A stretch of 22,274 bases of DNA, from the NCBI GenBank assembly GCA_022771185.1, contig JALFCJ010000249.1, positions 1 through 22,274 of the forward strand, read 5' to 3'. Positions 1 to 6,995 of this stretch are shown here, piece after piece; position 1 is the stretch's first letter, and each line of letters begins with the position of its first letter. Below the pieces are notes generated by a model. The model made no database searches and was not told where the DNA came from. It saw nothing but the letters and a program-made list of their open reading frames with translations. Both the position numbers and the translations under genes were made by a program. This DNA comes from Spirochaetales bacterium. GTDB taxonomy: Bacteria > Spirochaetota > Spirochaetia > Sphaerochaetales > Sphaerochaetaceae.

Positions 1-744
1 TATTCTTTCTTTCCAGACTTCTTCCTTCTCTCCCATTGATACCCATACATCGGTATAGATGACGTCTGCACCCTTTACCGCTTTATCTACATCGCTTTCA
101 AGAGTGATCTTAGCACCAGTCTCTTTGGCGATTTCTTTGCATTTTTCTACAATCTCTTTTGGTGGGAAGTATTTTTCAGGAGCCACCGCTGTATACTCAA
201 GTCCCATTTTTGCACAACCTATCATCATGGAGACACCCATGTTGAATCTGGCGTCACCCATGAAACAGAGTTTGATGCCCTTAAGCTTTCCAAAGTGCTC
301 TTTAATAGTGAGGAGAGTGGCAAGAATCTGAGTAGGGTGGAATTCATCTGTAAGTCCATTCCAAACTGGAACGCCACTGTATTTTGCGAGTTCCTCCACT
401 CTTTCCTGACCAAAACCTCTATACTCAATACCGTCAAACATTCTTCCTAGTACTTTTGCTGTATCGGCAATAGATTCTTTCTTCCCGATCTGAGAGCCCT
501 TGGAGTCAAGGTAAACAGCATGCATTCCTAGGTCCGCAGCAGCAACTTCAAAGGCACAGCGTGTTCTTGTGCTGGTCTTCTCGAAGATAAGGGCAACATT
601 CTTTCCTTCGTGGATTTTGTGGCTTACTCCCTCTTTCTTCATCTTCTTATATCTAGATGCAGTCTCGATCATGTATTCTATTTCTTCCGGAGTGAAATCC
701 AAAAGAGTAAGAAAGCTTTTACCTTTGAGATTAATATCTGACAT
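1..744 (-). CDS. argF: Ornithine carbamoyltransferase, C-terminus beyond the window
   Basis: Cytoplasmic enzyme that joins carbamoyl phosphate to ornithine to give citrulline. The 248 residues present match the family from the N-terminus. The carbamoyl-phosphate motif STRTR is at 58-62, HPTQ at 136-139 and the ornithine-loop motif DVWVSMG at 232-238. The family is usually about 310-335 residues, so roughly the last quarter, including the HCLP motif, lies left of position 1. The ATG follows the argH stop codon with no gap, and its AAGGAG ribosome site lies inside the end of argH, so translation is probably coupled. The position after argG and argH points to the anabolic enzyme rather than a catabolic one from an arginine-deiminase pathway; that last point is inference. 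Confidence 0.96.
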   Translation of the reverse strand, partial: MSDINLKGKSFLTLLDFTPEEIEYMIETASRYKKMKKEGVSHKIHEGKNVALIFEKTSTRTRCAFEVAAADLGMHAVYLDSKGSQIGKKESIADTAKVLGRMFDGIEYRGFGQERVEELAKYSGVPVWNGLTDEFHPTQILATLLTIKEHFGKLKGIKLCFMGDARFNMGVSMMIGCAKMGLEYTAVAPEKYFPPKEIVEKCKEIAKETGAKITLESDVDKAVKGADVIYTDVWVSMGEKEEVWKERI

Positions 745-2124
745 TTAGTTCTCCTTAGTTATGGACTCTATGTACTTTATCTGTTCTTCTACGTTTTCTT
801 TGGCTGTACCACCAAAGCTGACTCTCTTGTTTACACATACCATTAAATCGATGGCTGTATATAAGTCTTCTTCAAAGAGAGGTGAGTACTCTTTGTATTT
901 CTCGAGAGATACTTTCGACAGCACCAGGCCATTCTCTTCACAATATGAAACGATTTCTCCGCTTATTCTGTATGACTCTCTGAATGGAACACCCTTTTTT
1001 GTCAGGTAGTCAGCAAGGTCTGTTGCGTTGATAAAGCCTTCTTCAGCAGCCTTCATCATATTGTTTTTTAAGACTGTCATCTCTTTGATCATCTCGGTGG
1101 CTACTACTAGGGAAGCCTCGACTGTATCCAAAGAGTCAAATAAAGGCTCTTTGTCTTCCTGCATATCTTTGTCATAGGCAAGAGGGAGACCCTTCATTGT
1201 TACAAAGAGACTCATCATGTCTCCATATACTCTTCCTGTCTTTCCTCTTATTAACTCCGCTATATCAGGGTTTCTCTTCTGCGGCATAATGGAGGAGCCG
1301 GTAGTATAATTGTCTGATAGCCTGATGAACTTATATTCCCAGCTTGACCATAGGACAATCTCTTCAGAGAGTCTTGAGAGGTGCATAGCGAGAATCGATA
1401 AGTCGCTCATAGCTTCCAAGGCATAGTCCCTGTCAGATACTCCGTCGATGCTGTTTCTGTTAGGCTCCGTAAAACCAAGCTTCTCGGAGGTAAAGGCTCT
1501 ATCGATCGGGAATGTTGTTCCAGCTAGTGCCGCAGACCCCAGGGGGCACTGGTTAAGGCGCTTTACTGCGTCCTTTATTCTTCCTTTGTCTCTTTCAAGC
1601 ATGAAAGCATAAGAGAGCAGGTGATGGGAGAAAAGAATTGGCTGAGCTCTCTGAAGGTGAGTGTAGCCAGGCATTATAGTGTCTTCATATTCTTTTGCCT
1701 TCTCTGCAATGGTCTTCATGAGACTATTGATTAGGGAGAGAATAGATTCAAGTTTTTTTCTTGTATAAAGCTTTGTATCCAGAGCTACCTGATCATTTCT
1801 GCTGCTGGCTGTGTGTAGCATCTTTCCGTCATCGCCGATTCTCTCAGTAAGCACAGACTCAACAAAAGAGTGGATATCTTCAGCTTCGTCCGTTATTTCC
1901 AGCTTACCTTCCTCGATGTCAGAAAGAATAGAAGAGAGGGCAGAGATTATTCTCTCTGCTTTCTCTTCTTCTATGATCCCAGTGTGTCCCAGCATCTCAG
2001 CGTGGACCATGCTTCCTTCAATGTCTTCTTTATACATCTTCTTGTCAAAAGAGATGGAAGCATTGAAGCTTTCAGCAGCCTTTGAGATTTTTCCAGATAA
2101 ATGGCCTTGCCAAATCTTTTCCAT
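745..2124 (-). CDS. argH: Argininosuccinate lyase
   Basis: Splits argininosuccinate into arginine and fumarate, the last step of arginine synthesis; a cytoplasmic tetramer of the fumarase/aspartase superfamily. The 459 residues are the normal full length. Visible superfamily motifs are SSRND at 107-111, GYTHLQRAQP at 153-162 with the active-site Thr-His pair, and the signature loop GSSIMPQKRNPD at 276-287 carrying the catalytic serine. The start lies 6 nt downstream of the argG stop, with a GAGGA-type ribosome site very close to the ATG. It is the middle gene of argG-argH-argF and carries no sign of damage. Confidence 0.98.
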   Translation of the reverse strand: MEKIWQGHLSGKISKAAESFNASISFDKKMYKEDIEGSMVHAEMLGHTGIIEEEKAERIISALSSILSDIEEGKLEITDEAEDIHSFVESVLTERIGDDGKMLHTASSRNDQVALDTKLYTRKKLESILSLINSLMKTIAEKAKEYEDTIMPGYTHLQRAQPILFSHHLLSYAFMLERDKGRIKDAVKRLNQCPLGSAALAGTTFPIDRAFTSEKLGFTEPNRNSIDGVSDRDYALEAMSDLSILAMHLSRLSEEIVLWSSWEYKFIRLSDNYTTGSSIMPQKRNPDIAELIRGKTGRVYGDMMSLFVTMKGLPLAYDKDMQEDKEPLFDSLDTVEASLVVATEMIKEMTVLKNNMMKAAEEGFINATDLADYLTKKGVPFRESYRISGEIVSYCEENGLVLSKVSLEKYKEYSPLFEEDLYTAIDLMVCVNKRVSFGGTAKENVEEQIKYIESITKEN

Positions 2125-2130
2125 GATTCC

Positions 2131-3357
2131 TCACTTGTCGCTGTTCTTGCTGTCAACCATTGCCTGTACCTTAATAGGAAGGCCGAAGAGTGTGATAAAG
2201 CCTGCACTGTCTTTCTGGTTATAGTCGCTTTCACCGAAGGTTGCGATGGACTCTGAGTAGAGAGAGTAATCACTCCAGAGGCCTGCCTTGATGATGTTTC
2301 CCTTGTAGAGCTTAAGCTTTACTGTTCCAGTAACCTTCTCCTGAGTCTTGTCCACAAAGGCTGTGAGAGCTTCCCTCAGAGGTGTAAACCACTGACCGTT
2401 ATATACAGTCTCAGCAAATGTGATGGAAAGCTTCTGTTTCTCATGGAGAGTATATTTATCGAGGGTAGCAGACTCCAAATACTCATGTGCTTTATAAAGT
2501 ATTGTTCCGCCGGGTGTCTCGTATACGCCTCTGCACTTCATTCCAACAAGTCTGTTTTCAACGATGTCGATGATACCGATTCCATTCTTTCCACCCTTTT
2601 CATTGAGAGCGAGGAGAATGTCAGTAGCCTTCATCTTCTTACCGTCCAGTGCAACTGGCTTTCCCTTCTCGAAGTCGATTGTGATGTATTCAGGCTGATC
2701 TGGAGCATCAATGGGGCTTACACCCATTTCCAAGAAGCCTTTCTTCTCATACATTGGTTCATTTCCAGTATCTTCAAGATCCAAGCCCTCGTGTGAGAGG
2801 TGCCAGATGTTCTTATCCTTTGAATAATTGGTTTCTTTACTTATCTTCAATGGAACATTGTGCTTCTCTGCATACTCGATTTCTTCTTCTCTGCTCTTTA
2901 TGTCCCATTCTCTCCAAGGAGCGATGATTGGCATATTAGGAGCGAAGTGCTTGATGGCAAGCTCGAATCTTACCTGGTCGTTTCCCTTGCCAGTACAGCC
3001 ATGGACGATGGCGTCAGCCTTTTCCTTAAGTGCGATTTTAACTAGGCCCTTTGCAATACATGGGCGTGCTGTGCTGGTACCTAAGAGATACTCTTCATAG
3101 ACAGCCCCTGCCTGCATTGTAGGGAATACGTAGTTATCTACATAATCATCTACAAGATCCAAAGCATAGAATTTGGTTGCTCCGGTCTTTAGAGCTTTCT
3201 CCTCCAGACCTTCAAGCTCGTCGGCCTGACCTACATTTCCAGCTACTGCAATGATTTCTGGATTGTTGTAGTTCTCCTTTAGCCAAGGAATGATGATAGA
3301 TGTATCAAGACCACCTGAATATGCCAAAACAACGCGCTTTATATCTTCTTTCTTCAT
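2131..3357 (-). CDS. argG: Argininosuccinate synthase
   Basis: ATP-dependent condensation of citrulline and aspartate to argininosuccinate, releasing AMP and pyrophosphate; cytoplasmic. The protein is 408 residues, close to the usual 400. The N-terminal ATP pyrophosphatase P-loop AYSGGLDTS is at 12-20, and the typical GCTGKGNDQVRFE nucleotide/citrulline segment follows further in. A strong AAGGAG ribosome site precedes the ATG. It is the first gene of the arg operon; upstream there is a candidate promoter and an ARG box, so arginine repression by an ArgR/AhrC-type regulator is likely. The ribosome site also forms one arm of an 11-bp inverted repeat, described separately. Confidence 0.98.
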   Translation of the reverse strand: MKKEDIKRVVLAYSGGLDTSIIIPWLKENYNNPEIIAVAGNVGQADELEGLEEKALKTGATKFYALDLVDDYVDNYVFPTMQAGAVYEEYLLGTSTARPCIAKGLVKIALKEKADAIVHGCTGKGNDQVRFELAIKHFAPNMPIIAPWREWDIKSREEEIEYAEKHNVPLKISKETNYSKDKNIWHLSHEGLDLEDTGNEPMYEKKGFLEMGVSPIDAPDQPEYITIDFEKGKPVALDGKKMKATDILLALNEKGGKNGIGIIDIVENRLVGMKCRGVYETPGGTILYKAHEYLESATLDKYTLHEKQKLSITFAETVYNGQWFTPLREALTAFVDKTQEKVTGTVKLKLYKGNIIKAGLWSDYSLYSESIATFGESDYNQKDSAGFITLFGLPIKVQAMVDSKNSDK

Positions 3358-3361
3358 AAGA

Positions 3362-3424
3362 AAACTCCTTAAGTGAATATATATGCAATATGATGTGCAT
3401 ATTGATACGACTATTAAGGAGTTT
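3362..3424. repeat. Nested inverted repeat over the argG leader and ribosome site
   Basis: AAACTCCTTAA at 3362-3372 is the exact reverse complement of TTAAGGAGTTT at 3414-3424, an 11-bp perfect pair. Inside it, ATATGCA (3381-3387) pairs with TGCATAT (3396-3402) around an 8-nt loop. On the argG strand the promoter-proximal arm AAACTCCTTAA could pair with the TTAAGGAG that serves as the argG ribosome site. The two arms are real in the sequence; a regulatory role is inference. Confidence 0.6.
3374..3387. promoter_or_regulatory. ARG box (ArgR/AhrC operator candidate)
   Basis: The 14 bases TGAATATATATGCA match the ARG-box core TGAATWWWWATTCA at 13 of 14 positions. The site sits between the candidate argG promoter and the argG ribosome site. 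A weaker second copy (TGCATATTGATACG, 10 of 14) begins 22 bp away at 3396, close to the roughly 21-bp spacing of paired ARG boxes. The arginine genes downstream make the role plausible; no regulator gene is in the window. Confidence 0.6.
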
Positions 3425-3430
3425 ATTCAA
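3402..3430 (-). promoter_or_regulatory. Candidate sigma-70 promoter of argGHF
   Basis: On the minus strand, TTGAAT (3430-3425) and TATCAA (3407-3402) are separated by 17 bp. Both hexamers match consensus at 4 of 6 positions. Transcription would begin near 3395, which puts the ARG box at the start site. A promoter further upstream is possible and would change the reading of the inverted repeat at 3362-3424. Confidence 0.4.
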
Positions 3431-3460
3431 TAGATTTTTTAATAAAAATACAAAAATAAT

Positions 3461-3493
3461 GAATAAAAATAGGGAATCTCTAATTGATTCCCT
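3461..3493 (-). terminator. Intrinsic terminator after rpiB
   Basis: On the minus strand, AGGGAATC and GATTCCCT form a perfect 8-bp stem (3493-3486 with 3478-3471) around a 7-nt loop. The T-rich run TATTTTTATTC follows. It lies about 20 nt past the rpiB stop and separates pncA-rpiB from the argGHF promoter. Confidence 0.85.
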
Positions 3494-3512
3494 GCTTTTA
3501 TTGAATATAAAT

Positions 3513-3956
3513 TCATTTACCTTGAAGAGCCATCATCTTGTCGATTCTTCTCTGATGTCTCTCGTCATGGGAGAATGGAGTATCAAGAAAAGCATCAAGC
3601 ATAGCCAGTACATCGTCCTTATATTCCACTCTTCCTCCGAAGGCTACGAAGTTGGCGTCATTATGTTCTCTTGTCTTTTCGGTTGCATAAATATCTTGAG
3701 GAAGGGCGCATCTGATTCCATTCATTTTGTTGGCGGCGAGGGAGATGCCGATACCGGTGCCGCACATCAGGATTCCTCTGTCGTATCCTCCCTTTCTATA
3801 CTCTTCCACTGCTTCCCTGGCTTTATCTGGATAATCTACGCTTTTCTCTTCTCCTGTTCCCAGATATGTATACTCGATTCCTCTCTCTTCAAGATGCTTC
3901 AATACTCTTTTTGCAAGATCTACTGCACCATGGTCATTAGCAACGACAACTTTCAT
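3513..3956 (-). CDS. rpiB: Ribose-5-phosphate isomerase B
   Basis: Interconverts ribose 5-phosphate and ribulose 5-phosphate in the non-oxidative pentose phosphate pathway; cytoplasmic LacAB/RpiB family. The 147 residues are full length. Motifs are ANDHGA at 6-11, the anion-hole and catalytic region CGTGIG at 65-70 with Cys65 as the likely base, and HNDANF at 98-103. The family also contains galactose-6-phosphate isomerase subunits and allose-6-phosphate isomerase. A lone copy with no sugar operon favours RpiB. A strong AAAGGAG site precedes the ATG, 12 nt after the pncA stop, so the two genes are probably one transcript ending at the terminator just downstream. Confidence 0.93.
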   Translation of the reverse strand: MKVVVANDHGAVDLAKRVLKHLEERGIEYTYLGTGEEKSVDYPDKAREAVEEYRKGGYDRGILMCGTGIGISLAANKMNGIRCALPQDIYATEKTREHNDANFVAFGGRVEYKDDVLAMLDAFLDTPFSHDERHQRRIDKMMALQGK

Positions 3957-3968
3957 ATATTTCTCCTT

Positions 3969-4499
3969 TTATCTATTGTTTCCAAGTATTTCGATGTGGC
4001 ACATCTCCATTGTTTCCAAGGCTCTTCTGTGGCTCTCTGGAGTAACGCCTGCAGATGCCTCAGAGTCCACTCTGATGTGGGCATTAGGTAGATATGCCTT
4101 GGCAATGAATGCGTTCGATATAACGCAGATATCAGTACAGAGCCCTAGAAGGGTAACAGATCTTACTCCCTCTTTCTCGTCTAGTTCCTTTAGTTTTTCA
4201 CCCAGAGTCACAGAACCGAAGGTAGGTTTGTCTATTGCCTCTGTCTCTCTTAGCTTATCAAGCTCTTCTCTTATTTCCCAACCCTTGCTGCCTTTTATAC
4301 AGTGGGGGACTGGAAGATGCTTTCCTTCTTCAGTTTCCATGTAATCGGCATTATGAGTATCGCGGGTGAAGAGGACAATGCCAGGGAAAGACTCTATTCT
4401 TTCCTTAGCTTTTTCAACAATAGCTACTGCTTCTTTTGTTCCAAGAGCTCCGTCAATGAAGTCATTTTGAAGGTCAACTGCAACCAAAACATCAATCAT
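3969..4499 (-). CDS. pncA: Nicotinamidase-like isochorismatase-family hydrolase
   Basis: Probable nicotinamidase, which deamidates nicotinamide to nicotinate for NAD salvage. Residue numbers here count from the ATG at 4505. The catalytic triad of the family is visible as Asp11 (in DLQNDF), Lys93 (in DKPTFGS) and Cys127 (in GLCTDICV). The metal ligands of true nicotinamidases appear as Asp49, His51 and His68. I place the start at the ATG at 4499 because the AGGAG site lies 8 nt before it and only 2 nt before the ATG at 4505. The protein is 176 residues from this start. The metal set favours nicotinamidase over isochorismatase. It is the first gene of a pair with rpiB. Confidence 0.88.
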   Translation of the reverse strand: MIDVLVAVDLQNDFIDGALGTKEAVAIVEKAKERIESFPGIVLFTRDTHNADYMETEEGKHLPVPHCIKGSKGWEIREELDKLRETEAIDKPTFGSVTLGEKLKELDEKEGVRSVTLLGLCTDICVISNAFIAKAYLPNAHIRVDSEASAGVTPESHRRALETMEMCHIEILGNNR

Positions 4500-4541
4500 C
4501 GTCATTTCTCCTAAGAGGCATGTACCCCTTTATGGCTTTTT

Positions 4542-4550
4542 ATTGTACCA
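4542..4550 (-). promoter_or_regulatory. Extended -10 promoter candidate for pncA-rpiB
   Basis: The minus strand reads TGGTACAAT, an extended -10 element (TGn plus a hexamer with 5 of 6 matches). No convincing -35 box is present 16-18 bp upstream. Transcription would start near 4535, giving a leader of about 35 nt. The site lies in the short gap before the divergent pyrophosphatase gene. Confidence 0.4.
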
Positions 4551-4557
4551 TTTTGTT

Positions 4558-6168
4558 ATGCGTGACGTATATATAACAGGACATAGAAATCCAGACTTAG
4601 ACAGTATCTGCTCAGCCTATGGCTACAGTGTGCTGAAAAATATGATCGATAAAGATCATACATACCATGCTGTCAGATGTGGTCATATGAGTGATGCCGT
4701 TAAGAAACAGTTCGCTCTAATGGGCATTGAAGCCCCACCATATATGAAAGATGTAAAGCCGAAGGTAGGGGATGTAATGCTTCCTCCTACAGAGAGAGTG
4801 GATGCCTCTTCTCCTATCTATGACTTGGTCCAACAGTATAGTGATAACCATCCATCTGCCTTCCCTGTTTTTGACAAGGATGAGTATGTAGGACTTCTTT
4901 CTGTTGATGACATTACATCATGGTTCTTGAAAGACAACAAAGAAAAGATTCCTGTCTATGACTTCACTGCAGAGAATATTTCTAAAGTTATTCCTGGTTT
5001 CTTTATTAAGAGAGGTAAAGAGACATTCCAGGCTTCGATTCTTGCAGGAGCTGCAGCATATGAAGACTTCTGTCGTTTTGTATGCGAGAACTGTAACTCT
5101 ATAGTGGCTTTGGGATATAGAAAGAGATATATAGAGCATGCTATGGCCATGAATGTTCCTGCCATAATCATAACTACAAGAACAAAGGTTGATGATATAG
5201 ATTTCTCTTCATATGAAGGAACTGTATATGTAACAGAGTTAGGGACCGCAGAAGTTGAGAGAAGACTGAGAATGAGCCCAGCTATCTCGACTATCATGGG
5301 AAAACAGGGAAGAAAGCTTCAAGTCACAGACCTTTTTGATGATGCAAAGGAAGAGCTTTCAACATCAAAGCTGAGAGGTCTATCTGTCTTCGATGGGGAA
5401 GAGTTTGTAGGCTACGTTACGCGTCGTTGTTTCCTCCATAAGCCTTCATATAATGTAATACTTGTTGACCATAACGAAGTGGGGCAGAGTATAAAGGGAA
5501 TAGAAGAGGCATCGGTTGTAGAGATCATCGATCACCATAGACTTGATGCATTGAAGACATCTCTTCCTATCTTCATTGACGCAGAGCCTCTTGGAAGTAC
5601 CTGTACTATTGTTTATCAGCAGTTTTTGAGACATAACATCGTACCGGATGAGCTTACAGCCAAGATTCTCCTTACAGGTGTCATCTCCGATACTCTAATA
5701 CTTCGCTCTCCAACGACGACAGCCATCGACAAGGCTACAGCCGGCGCTCTTGCCGCCATCAGTGGCGAGTTTGATATCCAAGCTTTCGGAGAGAAACTCT
5801 TTAGTGTCACAGACAGCATGGCAAATAGAGACCCTGAGAAAGCTATAAGATCAGACTTCAAGGTATACTCCGAGCATGGTATCAAAATCGGTATAGGACA
5901 GTGTGAAGCAACTACCCTCAAGGATTTCTCCGCTTATGGAGAGAAGTACCTCTCGGTATTGGAAGAAGTGAGAGAAAAGGACAATCTAGACTGGGCTATG
6001 CTTATGATCACAGATGTACTGAGGGAAAAGAGCATACTTATATCTACAGACTATAGACTCTATAAGAAGCTTCCTTGGACAGAAATAAGCCCAAAAGCTA
6101 TGGATATGCCTGGAATACTTTCAAGAAAGAAACAGCTTCTACCTGAAGTGATCCACACTCTCGATTAA
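4558..6168 (+). CDS. ppaC: Family II Mn-dependent inorganic pyrophosphatase with CBS and DRTGG domains
   Basis: Hydrolyses pyrophosphate to phosphate in the cytoplasm, using Mn/Co ions. Residues here count from the ATG at 4558, giving 536 residues. The DHH domain has GHRNPDLDS at 8-16 (metal ligands His9, Asp13, Asp15), DHNE at 304-307, DHH at 325-327 and Asp378. The DHHA2 domain carries the substrate-binding SRKKQ at 522-526. Between GHRNPDLDS and DHNE lies an insert of about 230 residues with a CBS motif pair around a DRTGG-type domain. This architecture is known in CBS pyrophosphatases regulated by adenine nucleotides and diadenosine polyphosphates. A longer frame exists from TTG at 4543, but the ATG at 4558 fits the family N-terminus. 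No clear ribosome site precedes it. Confidence 0.93.
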   Translation: MRDVYITGHRNPDLDSICSAYGYSVLKNMIDKDHTYHAVRCGHMSDAVKKQFALMGIEAPPYMKDVKPKVGDVMLPPTERVDASSPIYDLVQQYSDNHPSAFPVFDKDEYVGLLSVDDITSWFLKDNKEKIPVYDFTAENISKVIPGFFIKRGKETFQASILAGAAAYEDFCRFVCENCNSIVALGYRKRYIEHAMAMNVPAIIITTRTKVDDIDFSSYEGTVYVTELGTAEVERRLRMSPAISTIMGKQGRKLQVTDLFDDAKEELSTSKLRGLSVFDGEEFVGYVTRRCFLHKPSYNVILVDHNEVGQSIKGIEEASVVEIIDHHRLDALKTSLPIFIDAEPLGSTCTIVYQQFLRHNIVPDELTAKILLTGVISDTLILRSPTTTAIDKATAGALAAISGEFDIQAFGEKLFSVTDSMANRDPEKAIRSDFKVYSEHGIKIGIGQCEATTLKDFSAYGEKYLSVLEEVREKDNLDWAMLMITDVLREKSILISTDYRLYKKLPWTEISPKAMDMPGILSRKKQLLPEVIHTLD

Positions 6169-6761
6169 TTAAAGGTGAATCCATTTCTATAGTAGATCGA
6201 TAATCCAAGATAGAACGAAGCATTGAAGCGAGGGGAGATGAATCCTCTCGCTCCATTCTTTATAAAATTAATGCGATAAAAATCCACGATGAAATCGACG
6301 CCTGTGTTAATGCCAAAAGTAGAAGAGAGAGGAATATCAAGGATAAATGAGTTTTCAACACCAAGAAGCATCTCTGCGACAATAGTTTTTTCTTTGCTGA
6401 AAAATACATTCGTTCTTATAGATGGACCAAGTGCCAACATCAATGGTTTAAATCTAAATGCACCTTTAAGGGAATAATCAAGGGAGAGAGCAGTATTAAA
6501 AGTATCGAAAGGCTTTGAATAATCATTTCCTAAACGATAGGAAATAGGAAGGTTGACGCTTACATCGTTTGATAAGCCAAAAGAACCATCACTATAAAAC
6601 CATGTCTTTTCATAGTTTCCTTCTAACATATATAGGCTATGGTCTATTTCTCTTGTAACAGATTCCTCAAAGCCTACATTTATGATGAGTGATCCGTCAC
6701 TATATGCAAAAAGTGACAAAGACGATGACAGCAGTAAAAAAATAATCAAAAGCTTTTTCAT
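6165..6761 (-). CDS. Secreted, probably outer-membrane β-barrel protein, function unknown
   Basis: I do not recognise a named family. The 198 residues start with a clear signal peptide: MKK, a Leu/Ile-rich core, and a likely signal peptidase I site after Phe-Ala at 18-19. There is no lipobox cysteine. The mature part has alternating hydrophobic/polar stretches rich in Tyr, Phe, Gly and Ser, as in small spirochaete outer-membrane barrel proteins, and the C-terminus ends Phe-Thr-Phe-Asn. The stop codon overlaps that of the convergent pyrophosphatase gene by 3 nt. The ribosome site is weak. A promoter is visible at 6783-6812. Confidence 0.7.
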   Translation of the reverse strand: MKKLLIIFLLLSSSLSLFAYSDGSLIINVGFEESVTREIDHSLYMLEGNYEKTWFYSDGSFGLSNDVSVNLPISYRLGNDYSKPFDTFNTALSLDYSLKGAFRFKPLMLALGPSIRTNVFFSKEKTIVAEMLLGVENSFILDIPLSSTFGINTGVDFIVDFYRINFIKNGARGFISPRFNASFYLGLSIYYRNGFTFN

Positions 6762-6782
6762 GATGGACGCTCTCTATATTTA

Positions 6783-6812
6783 ATGATATCAGCAATAGAA
6801 AGTAATAATCAA
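6783..6812 (-). promoter_or_regulatory. Sigma-70 promoter candidate for the 6165-6761 gene
   Basis: The minus strand has TTGATT (6812-6807) and TATCAT (6788-6783) separated by 18 bp, matching consensus at 4 and 5 of 6 positions. Initiation near 6776 would give a leader of about 15 nt. Confidence 0.45.
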
Positions 6813-6930
6813 ATAATAAGAAAGAGAGAAAAACACACAATTGTCGAACGAAAAGAATTTTTGCATACAGAAATTCTAATATTGTAAATAAAAAGAGTTG
6901 TAAAAAATGCAAATTAGTCCATTTTTAAAG

Positions 6931-6960
6931 TTTACGACTATGACAAACGAGTGGTATAAT
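6931..6960 (+). promoter_or_regulatory. Extended -10 promoter of the lipoprotein operon
   Basis: TGGTATAAT at 6952-6960 combines a TGn extension with a perfect TATAAT hexamer. TTTACG at 6931-6936, 18 bp upstream, is a weak -35 box with 4 of 6 matches. Transcription would begin near 6967, about 29 nt before the ATG, with a GGGGGA ribosome site between. Confidence 0.7.
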
Positions 6961-6995
6961 TATAGTGTTTTATAATTCTTCTTGGGGGAAGAAAG

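Larger units (their letters stand above)
6762..6995. other. AT-rich divergent intergenic region
   Basis: This 234-bp gap separates the secreted-protein gene (minus) from the lipoprotein operon (plus) and carries promoters for both. Between them are small repeats. AGAATTT (6854-6860) pairs with AAATTCT (6871-6877). TTTGCAT (6860-6866) pairs with ATGCAAA (6907-6913). TTGTAAA occurs directly at 6882 and 6898, 16 bp apart. These could be regulator sites or simply AT-rich chance. No open reading frame in it looks coding. Confidence 0.4.

Noticed and set aside
1811..2224. Plus-strand open frame of 137 codons opposite argH/argG
   Set aside because: It is antisense to two clear enzymes and is Ser-rich as reversed coding frames often are.
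3390..4091. Plus-strand open frame of 233 codons
   Set aside because: It is antisense to rpiB and pncA, has no family likeness, and its composition is that of a shadow frame.
4543..4557. TTG start for the pyrophosphatase
   Set aside because: The ATG at 4558 places GHRNPDLDS at the normal distance from the N-terminus, and the TTG has no better ribosome site.
6160..6175. TTAATTAA palindrome at the convergent gene ends
   Set aside because: It is simply the two overlapping stop codons; no stem with a T-run forms a terminator.
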